DNA of 64,000 nucleotides from Gigaspora margarita (GCA_009809945.1 WTPW01000082.1:457393-521392), one strand, 5' to 3'. Shown: positions 11,950-23,690, counted from the first letter of the stretch. Notes: a model not told the origin generated them from the letters alone. Made by a program: numbers and translations.

Positions 11950-12185
11950 CTATAGGTAATTTTGTTGCTAGTGTCATCATCTTGGTACTGTTGTTCTTGT
12001 TGTTCTTAGTGTTATCATTCTCGATATTGTTGTTCTCAATAACACAGCTCTTGATGTCATTGTTTTCAGTATAGAATGTGGCTTCGTCATTGTTAGTATC
12101 ATCATTACAGGAGTAATTATTATTGGAACAGGTAAATTCATTATTGGTGTCATCGCTTTTGGTATCATCATTCCTTGTTGCCATT
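11950..12185 (-). repeat. Imperfect GATGATACCAA-type short tandem repeat
   Basis: On the minus strand this is a run of ATGA/GATACC/AAT-type units giving Asp/Asn/Thr-rich open frames in two phases. Frames open in two phases are expected of a short-period repeat and are not good evidence of a gene. A related tract lies inside the Mutator-like element at 62335-62480. Confidence 0.55.
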
Positions 12186-12481
12186 CTGTCGCTATTAGAA
12201 TATGGGGTTTTGATTTGATGAAGTCATCATTATTAGTACATAATATTGTATCTTTTGGTAGTTTGGCATGCTTTTTTTTGTGCTGTTAAATGATACACCA
12301 TGCTGAGTATTGCATATGTTTCCATAGGACAGTTTTTTTGGTTGTTCTGGTGGTAGTATTATTGCTCTTGGATCAGCGTATAGCTGGAGTTGTAGTTAGA
12401 ATTTTTTGCAATAGTGTATTGAAAATTTAGTGGTTAGGGTTTAGATTAGTTGTTAGATTGTTGCAAAACGTTTTTAATATA

Positions 12482-12642
12482 CAGTCTAATCTTGATATAA
12501 CGAAGCTCTGGATCTGGGATGTTCAGTTCGATGTATTAAGGTTTCAATAAATTGAAGTACCTTATTATATGAATCCATAATTTTAGTATTTTTTGTTGGG
12601 CTGATTTAATTTATCAAGATTTGTTATATCGAGGTTAGACTA
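12482..12642. mobile_element. Pogo-like MITE, 161 bp
   Basis: Flanked by TA at both sides. TIRs read CAGTCTAATCTTGATATAAC at the left and an inverted TAGTCTAACCTCGATATAAC at the right. The GATATAAC core is typical of pogo/Tigger termini (family knowledge). Too short to encode transposase. Confidence 0.75.
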
Positions 12643-12757
12643 TATGCATGTTTATTAATTGAATAGTAATAGTTAATAAAAGTGAAGAATGCTTAAACCC
12701 AATTATATTACAAAATTAAATCATATATTATTAAGGTTAGGGTTAGCTAGGCTCGTA

Positions 12758-12932
12758 CAGTATAACCCCACAATAGTCACATTCGCATTAGTCACAATCT
12801 CACTATAGTCACCTCAATTTTTCTATTTAACTATATATACTATATTTAAATTCTTGCTCACATTAGTCACAATCTCGCAATAGGTACATAAAATGCCTGA
12901 TTTTGGCATGTGACTATTGCGGGGTTATACTG
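12758..12932. mobile_element. TA-flanked MITE, CAGTATAACCCC family
   Basis: TIRs of about 25 bases (CAGTATAACCCCACAATAGT and the inverted form) are flanked by TA. The interior repeats the ATAGTCAC motif several times. The element at 45283-45466 has closely related ends and the same internal motif, so the two form one family. Confidence 0.8.
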
Positions 12933-13104
12933 TATAGGTTAGAATTAGAAGGTTCTATAAGTAAAATTGTGTTCCTGACATGTTTTATGAATGTAAGATA
13001 CTGTAGTGTGAACATTTATTTCTTGTACTTTGTATTACTTCATAGTTATGTATAATAAGCTTGCATTGTACCTGTATTCTTTTGTTTTCACTAGATAATT
13101 CATG

Positions 13105-13222
13105 TAGAGATGCAGGCAGATTGTTATAACTTGCTGTAACTATAATGAGTTATTTGTTATGGCAATTTTTGCCATAATTCATCATAGCTATGCCAAGTTA
13201 TGGTGATCTGCCTGCACCTCTG
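13105..13222. mobile_element. hAT-like foldback MITE, 118 bp
   Basis: TIRs TAGAGATGCAGGCAGAT and inverted CAGAGGTGCAGGCAGAT bound an almost complete hairpin. Flanks are aattcatg (13097-13104) and aatttatg (13223-13230), a 7/8 match to an 8-bp target duplication, as expected for hAT elements. Confidence 0.8.
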
Positions 13223-13964
13223 AATTTATGTAATTATCGGTTACTTCAGTTCTTGAACTCGCGTTCTGCTTATTCAAAGGAGATAGTTAAAATTTGACTG
13301 GTAAGTAATTTTTGTGTTTGCTTTCTTCTCTCTTTTTTTACACATCAATAATTCCTTTTCTGTTCTTAAAATCATGGCCAATTTGATGTGTTGAACAGCT
13401 GGAAACACTAGGTAAGGAAGTTTACTACTTAATTAATAATCATACTTTTTACTATCAGATATTGAAGTCACGTGCACAAAATTGAAATGAATGATAATCT
13501 ACTACTACTATGCTTAATAATCAGATAGAAAATGTAAAAGTTTGCATTATTAGGCAGTTTTGGGACACTTCGTATAGGACCAAATATGATATTGAATAGT
13601 TTATTTATAAGGTGCATGATCTAATTTTTTATAATAGATGAAGAGCCCGAATTGTATATCTTTATATGCATATGTAGGTCATGGACTAGTAAAAGCCAGA
13701 ATATAAAAAGATATATCTGAAGCACCCTTTTGCTGGTCTAGTAGTCCATGAGCCAGATGCAAACCAATCTATAAACAATTTATTCTACTTGTTTATTTTC
13801 TCTAATTTGCCTCACATGTTCCATATGTTAAATTTCTAATCCCATTAATAAATGGGATCTTAGATGTTCACTGTACTTAATTGTGCAACAATTACATAGT
13901 CACATGTTGTTAGCCAAAATTGTTTTATGCTTGTAGAAATATTTTGACATTTGATTTTTAGGCT

Positions 13965-14060
13965 GCTAAAATGTCTAAATATTGCTAAAATCCTAAATTA
14001 TGCTGATATGTCTAAATAATGTCGAAATGTTTAAATAATATCAAAATGTTTAAATTAAGA
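13965..14060 (+). repeat. 18-19-bp tandem repeat, five units
   Basis: Units follow the pattern GCTAAAATGTCTAAATAT with drift toward GTCGAAATGTTTAAATAAT. The consensus resembles the 18-bp units at 38208-38320 (GCTGAAATGCCATATCTG). Confidence 0.65.
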
Positions 14061-14419
14061 AATATATATGAAAAACATATGGGAATTAGGGTTGTTAATT
14101 AGTTTGACTAAAAACTACTAGTCCTGCGGTCCTCTTTAGAACTGACTTTTTATGGGATGGACCAAAAAGACTATCAATCCAAATATAGTTAGCTTTAAAT
14201 TATGTAACGAACATATGTAGCCTGATTTTTTGTGATATGTGAGGTTAATTTTTAGAGGCTTAGACAACAATAATAAATTTAAATATTTTAAATCAGAGTT
14301 TTTCTTATTTAATATTTATTTTATATTTTGCGAATTATTAATTTGTTTTTTGCTTTCAAACTAAATATTAAATAATTTTGGATAAATAACAAATTAGTAT
14401 TAGCATTAGCAATTAAGGT

Positions 14420-15145
14420 TAGTTAATTAGGTTTGCTATCACTCGCCTTGGTAAAGGCTGACTCTATTTTCTGCTCACTCTCTAGTCAGTTGTTGGGCTC
14501 CATGGCTGTAGTGACAGTGCAAGGACCTATTAGTAGATAGTTAGGCTCTGCAGCTACAGTAGCAGAACATGGACCTTAATAGTAGATAGTTAGGCATCGC
14601 AGCTACAAGGACCTTATTAGTGAATAGTTAGGCTCTGCTACTATAGTGGCAATGCAAGAACCTTATTAGTGAATAGTTAGGCTCCGCAGTTGCAGTAGCA
14701 GTGCAAGGGCCTTATTGGTGGATAGTTAGGCTTTGCAGTTACAGTGGCAGTGCAAGAACCTTATTAATAAATAGTTAGGCACCATAGCATAGTACAAGAT
14801 CTTATTAGTGAATAGTTAGGCTCTGTGGCTGCAATGGTAGTGTAAGGACCTTATTAGTAGTTAGTTAGGCTCTGTGACTGCAGGGACCTGAAACAGATGC
14901 TGACGATAATGCTAGGCATATGTTAGATATCTTTTTATGCTTGTGTTTTCATATATTAGTCAGGGTGTGGTTTAGGACCTTGTGTTTAGGAAATTTTGGA
15001 ACTGAGAGGTCAATGGTTTATGCATTCAACAGGTTGTGAGAATGATTGGTACAGGTTCAAATAATCAGTTCTAGACTAGAGGTTTTGTCATAGGTATTGA
15101 TATTAGAGTATGAACATTAGAGCTTGTTTGGATAGTGAACCTATT
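14420..15145 (+). repeat. Element with internal 49-bp minisatellite, copy 1 (plus orientation)
   Basis: The left border reads GGTTTGCTATCACTCGCCTT then GGTAAAGGCT. About nine units of 49 bp occupy 14489-14890, each starting GTTAGGCTC, with GCAGTGCAAG and CCTTATTAGT inside; some are shortened. The right border has TTTGTCATAGGTAT and ATAGTGAACCTATTTCC. Borders and array all recur, inverted, at 48275-48975. This copy has about 190 extra bases between array and right border. No frame spans it. Confidence 0.8.
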
Positions 15146-15765
15146 TCCATTAATGCTATTACTCAGTCTGTCCAGTTCGTCTTGGTCCAAAAACTAGCAG
15201 TCTTTTAAAATGTCTGCAGTCCAGGAATGATCAGTATGAAACCAGATGGACTTTTATATAAATTGCACTAACATATTAATTTATTACCCATTATTATTAT
15301 AGACTCCATTCAAATGATTAATTTATTACTTATTTCATTACATAAAGCTACCTCTAAACAAATGTCTAAACCTGTCTATTATTATTAGAACTAGTAATAA
15401 TAATATGTACAAATTTTGAAACTATGTATATAATTTTTTGCAGATATATTTTTATGTGAGTATACTAGCATAATGCAGGTCAATATATCTCAAACATTTG
15501 GAAGTTCCCAACTGGAAAAAATTAATATAAATTATGAACAAGATCAAGAGTGGAACAAAATTTTTAATATTCTAGCAATAGAGCATTTTTTATAAGCTAG
15601 GTATAATACTGCGCATTATGCGCATTATGTATAAAAAGCACTGAATAGCTTATCACTAATTAAGATTAAATTTATACTTAGTTGTGCTTTGTCTTTAAAG
15701 TTCAAAGTACAGTAGTAATAATATTCAATTTATATAACAGATAAATAAGCTCATTTTATATTTAA

Positions 15766-15865
15766 TTTAGACATTTAGTCACATAGTATTTTATTTAGTC
15801 AACTATTTAGACATTTAGTCACATAGTATTTATTTAGTCAACTATTTAGGCATTTAGTCAAATTT
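15766..15865 (+). repeat. About 40-bp tandem repeat, 2.5 units
   Basis: The unit holds GACATTTAGTCACATAG and TTTAGTCAACTA. It starts near 15766, 15806 and 15845. Related ATTTAGACATT-like words continue to about 15970, where GGTTGACTAAAT and GACTAACATC appear inverted. Confidence 0.7.
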
Positions 15866-16189
15866 AGACTTTTGACATTTCAAAAAAAAATAATACCATG
15901 TTGAAATATATTTAGAAACTAATTGCCTACATGGTTGACTAAATTAAGTATTTCGACTAACATCATTAGTCACATGAGATGGTTTGTATTATCATTACAA
16001 CATATTATTAAATATAAAAATATATATAAAAAAGTTATATATAAAACCATAGCACTATAGTGCTATGGCATTATAATGCTATAGCGCTATAAAATAAATC
16101 CCTTAAAATATTATAAAAAAATATTTAATTAAGTAGTTAATTTTAAAAATTAATAGAAATTTAAGTTTAATTATATACTAAATCTAGTA

Positions 16190-16700
16190 CAAAGTACTAG
16201 ATCTAGTACAGGTAAATCATATCTATTAAAAAAAATTCAATTATGTTAAAAATTTATATGAATCTAATAAAAACTCATTTTTCAAAAATTATAAAAATGT
16301 GCTCTTTTAATTGGGGCACCTTAAATATTAATAATCATGCTAAAAAACAATTTATTATAGCAATTGCATATATTGTTGAAGAGACTACATTTAATGAATT
16401 ATGAATATCTAAAGCACAAAGTCTTATAATTAATAAAAGCAACAAAGCTTTTAATAAAAAATTTTGCTATTGTTTCACAACATATATTATATAATTTTCC
16501 AGTTTTTATTATTTATGATTATTAAAGCTCAAAATACTTATCAAATGTAATTTTTAATGAGTTGTGCCAATTTATTCTTGCTAAACTTGTACTAACAGAT
16601 ACACTTTATTATTTTGAAAGTGATAGAGCAATTGCAAATTTAGATAAATATTATTTTAGATTAAACAAGTTAATTTTTTATTTTTATAAATTAGATAAAT
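16190..16700 (+). pseudogene. Coding-like scrap after a double GTACTAGAT palindrome, unidentified
   Basis: 16310-16500 reads in one phase as a peptide with few interruptions and 16580-16690 in another. No conserved motif was recognised. A pair of GTACTAGATCTAGTAC-like palindromes precedes it (near 16193). Low confidence. Confidence 0.2.
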
Positions 16701-17755
16701 AAAATTTTATAAAAAAATTTTTAGCATATTTAAAAATAAAAATAAACAAAGTACTAAATATTTTTTTAAATTTTATGTTATAAAATTAAAAATTAACTTT
16801 AGGCAAAAAGATAATAGAGACCTATCATCATTGTAACTCTATATAATTAGCCAATCATTTTAAGATTAATATCATATATAAACAATAATTATCATTTGAT
16901 TTTTTTTTTTTTTTTTTTTTTTTTTCTTTTTTTTATTTTTTATTTAATTAGCTTTTTCTTCTTTTTCTTTTTGTTAAGTTATAGTTTCACAATTAAAGTT
17001 ATTGCTAAAGCTATTATTAGAGCTATTGTTGGAGTTGTTATTGAAGGCATTGTTAAAGCCTTGGATTAGAGCTCTAAAACTGTTATAAAGTCATGTTTTG
17101 GTTATAGATTTCCTGTTATTAAGATAGCTCAATAGGTCATTTTTTATTTTTATTTGCTTTTTATATTTTGATATCTGAGGTTTTTTTTTATAGTTTACTA
17201 ATTTCATTATTTTTCTTTAGTATATTTTTTTTTAATAAGTTTGTTGCCACTTTATGATAGATTCTTTGAATCTTTTTGCAGTATTTTTAGTAATTTTATA
17301 GTTTTTCTAGCAAATATTTAATATTCTTTAGTAGATTCTTTCATTAAATTCATTATTTTTCTGTGGGTTCATTGTGGTATCTCTGTTGTACTTTGTAATC
17401 AAATTCTTGTAGTTGCCAACTCAACTTATTAATAATCAAATTTGCTAGTACATTATGCATTACTTTGTAGTTTGCCTCAAAATTTCAAGTTTAAATTACT
17501 TTTTTTAAAGAACTAGAAATAGTTTTACCAAAAATTAATTTGGAGATTATGTAATAAGCAAATACATCTTTAGTCATAAAGGTTAAGGCACTGACAAAAT
17601 TCTTAGTAGTTATAATTCTATTAGTTGGGATAACCCAGTTAAAGAAGCAATACAATAATAGCTTTATTTTATTATTAAAAAATAGTACAATTCAAAATTC
17701 TATTTTAAGTCATGTCCAAGGTTTGGTTTTGGTAAAGGATTATAAAATATAATAT
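16700..17755. other. Low-complexity stretch with poly-T tract
   Basis: Contains a T tract of roughly 35 bases near 16900-16935, a TTATTGCTAAAGC-type short repeat around 17000-17060, and otherwise T-rich DNA without a frame or element ends. Confidence 0.5.
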
Positions 17756-18110
17756 AAGTTAGTTCAAAATTTTTTACTGATTTGTATTTTTTTTAATAAT
17801 GAAAATAAAATTCAAAATATTTTACCAAATTGTATTTTTTTTTTTAATAAATTAGATCAAAATTTTTTACTAATTTGTATTATTTTAAAAAGTTAGTTTG
17901 AAATTCTTTACTATTTGGTATTTTTTTTAATAAGTTAGTTTGAAATTTGCATTTTTTTAATAAGTTAGTTTGAAATTCTTTACAAGTTAGTATTTTTTTT
18001 AATAAATTAGTTTGAAATTTGCATTTTTTTTAATAATTAGTTTGAAATTCTTTAGTATATTTTTTTTTTTAATAATAAAAATTTAGTTCAAAATTCTTTA
18101 TTTAATTTAA
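17755..18110 (+). repeat. Minisatellite of roughly 45-bp T-rich units, about eight copies
   Basis: Units are built from TTAGTTTGAAATTCTTTAC, a poly-T block and TAATAA, with a shorter variant TTAGTTTGAAATTTGCA alternating in the second half. It is degenerate at the left and cleaner at the right, suggesting growth toward the right side. Confidence 0.7.
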
Positions 18111-18271
18111 GTAATTTAATTAACCAATAAAATTAATCATGTAAATTATGTGCTTGATTAAAATCAAATGAGCATATAATACATATAATTGATTTTTATT
18201 AATCAATCACAGGTGATAAGTTACCATAAACTAACCTCTTTAACTTTATATTTAATGGCTATCTGTTTGCT

Positions 18272-18305
18272 GTACTAAATTTAGTACAAAATACTGAATT
18301 TAGTA
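18272..18305. repeat. GTACTAAATTTAGTAC palindrome pair
   Basis: A perfect 16-base palindrome GTACTAAATTTAGTAC is followed by a second related word (ACTGAATTTAGTACAG). Single or paired versions also lie near 10924, 16193 and 20517. The repeated occurrence suggests an element boundary or a protein-binding site rather than chance, but the region is AT-rich. Confidence 0.45.
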
Positions 18306-18639
18306 CAGTTAAAAATTTAAATTTTGAAAAACTTTTCTTATTAACTTTAATTTAAATTTATATAATATATAAATATATATTTATACTTTATTTTGTTATA
18401 TTTAAAAGTTGGCTAATTTAACAAAAGTTATATTAGCAAGTTTAAAAAAATTTTGTATATTGATTATTTTATTAAATATAATATACCATCTTTATACACT
18501 TCAATAAAATACAATAACTCAAATTTTTACATATTAACAAGCAATCAAAGAAATATATATAATACCTGAGTATATATAAAATATCTTTTTAAAAAAATGT
18601 TTTATAATTTTTTGATTAAATATTTTTTTTAAGGGCGAA

Positions 18640-18870
18640 TCTATTTGTAACTGTGGTTACAATTCTGAGCCAATCAAATTGCTAGATTAGGTATGACAAA
18701 AAAATTAAAAAATTATAAATCGCAATAACTTCAAATTGTGCCTATGAAACTAATATTTTTTCTAGCTAGAAATGCTTCTTGAGGTGTTTTATTATATAAT
18801 AAACCTTCTTCTAACTCTAAATCTAACCCTAACCCTAATCTGGTTACTGTCATCACTGGTAACAAGCACT
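18640..18870 (+). repeat. Dispersed repeat family X, copy 2
   Basis: Holds the GTGCCTATGAAAC segment shared with the block at 545-760, and TGTGGTTACAATTCTGAGCC near its left side. It ends with CTAACCCTAACCCTAA, a telomere-like tract, before TGGTTACTGTCATCACTGG. Approximate inverted TGGTTAC words at both sides suggest TIRs. Borders are approximate. Confidence 0.4.
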
Positions 18871-19134
18871 TTTTTTCTTTTTTTAAAAAATTCAAATTTG
18901 TTTAATTTTTTAAAAAAAATAATAAATATCTAAAAAAATTTTAGTTTTTTAAAAGTTAACTAATTAAAATCACTTGTTGTTTTGTGCTATTATACAAGTA
19001 ACTTGGTATAACAATTACAAAAAAGTCTGTAAAATTTTATCTAAAGTTATTATATAAAAAAAGAGTTATAGCACTGAATAAAGTACTAATATATTCTTGT
19101 GTAATATTACAATTTTAATAATAAAAAGCCTATT

Positions 19135-19782
19135 CTTTAAACCATATTCCAGGCAAATTTGCCTGGAATTTTTAGATATATTTACAATTTTTTAAATAAA
19201 TAAAAGTTTATTAAGAATATGGGGTATACTTTATTTATAGAATATTTTTTTTAAATATATTTTATAAATTTTATTATAAAAATTTTTTAAAATAATTAAT
19301 AAACTTTAAAGTAATAAAAGCTTGAAGTTTTTAATTTAAAATTTTTACTATAAAGCTTTTCTTTAGATTTTCTTAAATTTTATATATTCCTGTCTATAAA
19401 AAATATTTTCACTTCTAATTAAAGTCCTAATTTTTAAAGTAAATCACAAAAGTTGCAATAATTAAAGTTGTAATCCTTTTTATAAACTACAATATTGTAT
19501 TAGAACAGGAAGCTAGAGCTAATATTTATAGAGTTTGCCAAGAATAAGTAAATAATTTTTTTGGCTAGTAAATTTTTTAAAATTTGTCTATTTTTATCTT
19601 ATAAGCGACTTAAACTTTTTTCTTATAATATAAAATTAAATACTACTATAATATAATCCTTATTTTCAAATATTATCAAAAAAATTTAATTAAATATTTT
19701 AAGTTTTAAAAAATATAGATCATAAGCATATTTATAGCAATTTTCCAAGCAAATTTGTCTGGAATTGCTTACAGTTTAAGGG
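19135..19782. mobile_element. TIR element with palindromic termini
   Basis: The left end holds the perfect 24-base palindrome built on CCAGGCAAATTTGCCTGG (19147-19168). The right end has CCAAGCAAATTTGTCTGG (19745-19766), and outside them TTTAAACCAT and CAGTTTAAGG are inverted counterparts. The interior is AT-only without a frame. Confidence 0.5.
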
Positions 19783-19783
19783 A

Positions 19784-19902
19784 TGACTTTTGATCCACTA
19801 ATCCAATTTAAATGATTAACTATCAAAATAATTATCTCATTGAGAGAATCATTTTGATAATTAAATTATCTAAATTGGATTAGAAGATCAAAAGTTATAA
19901 AT
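19784..19902. repeat. Dyad palindrome family, copy A
   Basis: Two arms of about 57 bases are near-perfect inverted copies. The outer part holds ACTTTTGATC, then TAATCCAATTTA, and the centre is TCTCATTGAGAGAAT. Central and outer motifs align with copies at 36889, 37072 and 47272. Confidence 0.75.
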
Positions 19903-20640
19903 TTTTAAAGATTATATAATAATTCAATATAAAATTCAATAATTAGTTTTAAAAAAAATTAATTAAAATATATTTTATTTATTTTTATTATTTAAACTAT
20001 AGTATATTTATCCCAAAAACTTAGTCTTAATTAAATAAATTATTAATCATAAAATTTTTAATATATTATATTAATATACAATATATTAAAAATAATAAAA
20101 TTATTTATTATTATTTTTTTAATTCTAATAAAAACATATGATTTACTACAAATATAGAAATAGACTAACTATATTTAGACTTGTATTACCATAAAACTAG
20201 CTTATATATACTATTTTAAAAAATTATTTTTTAAATAAAATAATTTTTTTTGCAATTAAATTAGAACCAAAATAATCTAAAAATTTTATATTTTTACAAT
20301 TTTATCAAAAATTTTTAGCAAAATTAACTTTTATTAAAAATTAAGTACAGGAAATTTTCAAAAAATACAATAGTTTTAAACCTAATTTATAAAAAATTTT
20401 TATTAATAAATAATATTCAAATTGTGTACAGATATTAGACTAATATCAAATTTTATTTTAGTAAAATCTGAATAAAATTTATTAAATGTTTGGCTCAAAA
20501 AATATTTTTTTCTATTGTACTAAATTTAGTACAAATATGAAATGGATAACCATTAATTAAATATTATTTTAAAGCATAAGAATAGAATAGCAATATGATT
20601 AAAAGCTCATTTTTTATTTTTTACTAAATATTACTATATA
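19903..20640. other. AT-only stretch, nothing recognised
   Basis: Very low GC with no element ends except one GTACTAAATTTAGTAC palindrome near 20517. No frame or tandem array is visible. Confidence 0.5.
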
Positions 20641-21018
20641 AGCTATTATTTAGCACTTGATTCTAAGAGGGCCATTTATTAGCTGATTAGGATTTTATTA
20701 GGACCCTAAGCAATCTATAAACAGTTAACAATTTTAAAAAATCTTAATATATTATTAAAAATAAAAAAGATCTACAGAAATTTAGTCAAAAATAAGCATT
20801 AATATTACTAAAGATAGGTATAGCTAAAGCTAGGTGTGTTTATATTGTTGATTATTTAATTAAAATTCGGTAAAGGTTAGTCAGAGTTAGAGTTAGTGCT
20901 TATCTTATAAGTAAAATTGTCTTCTTGCATTTTTATTAATGCTACTAGACAAGTTTAAACACTTGTTTCTTGTATTTTTATTATTTTTCACTTTTTTTTT
21001 GTTTTTGTCTTATTAGGC

Positions 21019-21847
21019 CAGTGATGATAAATGATCTGAAATGACCCAAATGATCCAAATGACAAATGACTAGTCATTGGGTCATTTCAAGACTCAAATA
21101 ACCTAGAAGGTCATTTAACATATGTTAGTTAATATTCTAATGCTCTTTAGCCAATCAGAATTGGCCACCAAACAAAATTAAAACATAAGGGCAGTGTCAT
21201 TAATCACCTGATTATTTTTTATTAGAGGCCTACTCCCCCTTCCCCCCTCTATAATATAGATTTGGTCAGGTTTCTATATATAATTTCAACATTTTTTACC
21301 CCCCTCTCCCCTAAAACATCACCTGATTTTTGTCACTCCTCTAATCAATAAATGTAGCTATAAGTTAATAAATATTTATGTCTTAAGTAAAGTTGTTCAA
21401 AATAATAAATTGCATATTTCAAACACTTTATTTAAAATATAAATATTAATTGACTTAGTAAAATTTGGGACTTTAATTTATAATTAAGATTATTTATAAT
21501 GAAACTAATAAAGTTTGATAACTTTTTATATAAGCTGACCAATAAAATTATCAGTTATTTTATAAGCCAATGAACTAAATGAACACAATAACAAAATGAT
21601 CTTGTCATGATTTAATAACTTGGAGTTATTTAAATTTTGATCAAATTTACTATTTTAAGATAGGACCAGACATATAAACTTTTATTAGGTTTTGAGTCTG
21701 AGTTTACAAATACCTAGCTCAACCCAATTTGGTTACAAGTCATTTCTAAATGACTCAAAATTGAGATGGCCATTAATGACCTGTTATTTTAGATCATTTG
21801 AGGTCATTTGAAAAATTTGCAAATAACCAGGTCATTTACTATCACTG
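21019..21847. mobile_element. hAT-like non-autonomous element, 829 bp
   Basis: Begins CAGTGATGATAAATGATC and ends with an inverted GGTCATTTACTATCACTG. Subterminal regions repeat AAATGACC words in both orientations. Flanks tattaggc and cattagac match at 6/8, consistent with an old 8-bp target duplication. It is a longer relative of the element at 37824-37965. The interior includes a 150-bp block shared with 26885-27030. Confidence 0.8.
21192..21343 (+). repeat. 150-bp repeat R, copy 1 (inside the hAT-like element)
   Basis: Contains TCATTAATCACCTGATTA, a CTACTCCCCC run, TATATATAATTTCAAC and ATCACCTGATTTTTGTCACT. The order and spacing recur at 26885-27030. The CACCTGATT word occurs at both edges in the same orientation. 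Origin unknown. Confidence 0.65.
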
Positions 21848-22098
21848 CATTAGACTATTCTGTAAAGTTCAAATTTTATGATTTGATTAGCTTTTTATCA
21901 TATGAATGCATCTGGTTTTAGGTGATTTCTAAATATAAAAATGATTTACAAAAAATAGTCAAACATAACAAAAGCAAATTGTTACCTATCTATATATAGC
22001 TCAAGAGTTCTATTTCACTATGTAGCTGACCCCACCCCACCTGATAATTTTCCAAGAATTTGATTGGTTAAAATTTTATAATATATATATTAAATATT

Positions 22099-22213
22099 GA
22101 ATAACTTTTGATCTACTAGTCCAATTTAGATGATTTAACTACCAAAATGCTTATCTTAATAAGACAATTCTAATAAGTCCAAAATTATCAAATCCAATTA
22201 CAGGATCCTAGGA
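22099..22213 (+). repeat. Dyad palindrome family relative, copy B (non-palindromic form)
   Basis: Carries AACTTTTGATCTACTAGTCC, ACTACCAAAATGC and TCCAATTACAGGATCC in the same order as the arm at 23832. The inverted partner arm is missing, so this is a single-unit or decayed form. Confidence 0.55.
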
Positions 22214-22363
22214 GCATTCAATTTTTGTGTGATTTTAATAGTAATTTTTTTTATTCTTTGATGAACTCCCTAGAGCTTAGCTAAAATACCAAAAAAGTTT
22301 ATAGCTAACTAGAACTATTATAACTATTTATGTTTACATTCTAATATATATGCCTAACATTAC

Positions 22364-22486
22364 CTGGCTGCTTTAATGAGTGCCCAGATACAACCTGTTG
22401 CACCAATATTCTGGAAAGATCAGATGTCTCAACATTAGTGCCACCAAAAATATAGACTTTCTCTCCAAATCCCTCCCACCTAGCAT
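22364..22486 (-). pseudogene. Isolated exon-like fragment, possibly kelch-type
   Basis: On the minus strand an acceptor (CCACTATAG) at 22487 and a donor (CCAG then GTAATG) at 22363 bound 41 codons containing EKVYIFGGTN, which resembles a kelch blade strand. GC content is higher than its neighbours. No partner exons were found on either side. It may be a captured or relic host exon; chance cannot be excluded. Confidence 0.3.
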
Positions 22487-22689
22487 CTATAGTGGGGTCA
22501 GATATTAAATATCCATACTTAACTATGCAAGAAAATGAGAGTAGCAAAAAATTCAAAGAAGAAAGTAAAAAATGGAGGAAAAAACTTTGAATCCTATATG
22601 ATAAGCCAAATACTAATAAAATAAAATGATAAAGATAAGAGAAACAAAGCAAAAAATCTATACTGTATTATTGCAAAATAACATGTACC

Positions 22690-22945
22690 TGAGCTATATT
22701 TCGATTACCTGCACATTATTTTGAGTATGTGCGACCCCAATTTTTTTCTTATGTTATACATTCATTTATATAGCTTACTATTACGCTCTTGGTGCCAGAT
22801 TTTAACAACTTGCACTTAGAGAACAATATGAAAAGTGCATTTATAGAGGCAATATATATCATTGTACCAGAATTTGAGTGTGCATTTAGAAAGAATGTGC
22901 ACTTATAGAGGGTGTACTTAGAGAGGTTTCACTGTATATAAGGTG
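22690..22945. mobile_element. Pogo-like element remnant, TGCACTTAGAGA type
   Basis: The right end (inverted) reads TACAGTGAAACCTCTCTAAG, and TGCACTTAGAGA or TGCATTTATAGA words repeat inside. The left terminus is not intact. Relative of the element at 38788-38957. A GCACATTATTTTGAG word occurs on both sides (22709 and 22944) as a direct repeat. Confidence 0.5.
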
Positions 22946-23339
22946 CACATTATTTTGAGAAGCACATGGCATTATTTTAAATCCTAGTATACTATTTTAG
23001 GGAATACAATTTTCGAAATAATACCCATGGTCATTATTTCGCAGTAATATGGTACTAATAATAGAACTAACATACATTTTTGAAAGAAAAAAGACAAAAA
23101 AGAAAGAAAAGAAATGAAAAATTAAAAAAAAACACAATTCTATTCTCAAAAGTTATAATACTATACAGAGAAATGCTCTTCCAAAGTATTATATATACAT
23201 AAAAGTTTCTATGTAAAAAAAATTCTAAAAAGAATCTTTTATTTAGTATTTTCTTTAGTACTTTTTATGTATCATTCGTTGTTTATTTTGCAGGAACAGA
23301 AAATCACTTATGGCTTAATTCAAATTAGACAGGTGCATT

Positions 23340-23690
23340 TCTAATTTGGATAAAGTAAACATTGCTAATTTTTTGGAAGAGGTAAGTTTAATTTTCTACT
23401 TTTTGGCAAAAATTTTGAAAAAACCAAAGAGGATATTGGGAGCACCGAAACTTGCAAAAAATGTAAGTTTTATACTTTGTAGAATAATATATTTAATCAA
23501 AAGTATATTTCTGTCTAAACTTCTGCAACTTTTGACAAAAAACTTAGAGTTGTTGCTCTACTACATCTTTTATAGTAACAAAGTCTTCTACTGGAAGAGC
23601 AAACCCACAAGGAGAGTTCTTTTTCATTTCTATTTCAGTTCTTCTCATATGCAATTTGAAACTCTGTATCCAAGCTGCTTCTGATAAAGT
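23340..23690 (+). other. Exon-like segments of unknown origin
   Basis: Two short coherent stretches end at good GTAAGT donors (23381 and 23462), and 23545-23690 is GC-richer with an open frame. No protein family was recognised and no continuous splice model could be built, so this is only a hint of a decayed gene. Confidence 0.2.

Noticed and set aside
11945-12184. Two overlapping minus-strand open frames, Asp/Asn/Thr-rich and Met/Thr/Ile-rich
   Set aside because: Open in two phases because of an imperfect short-period repeat; no domain, no gene context.
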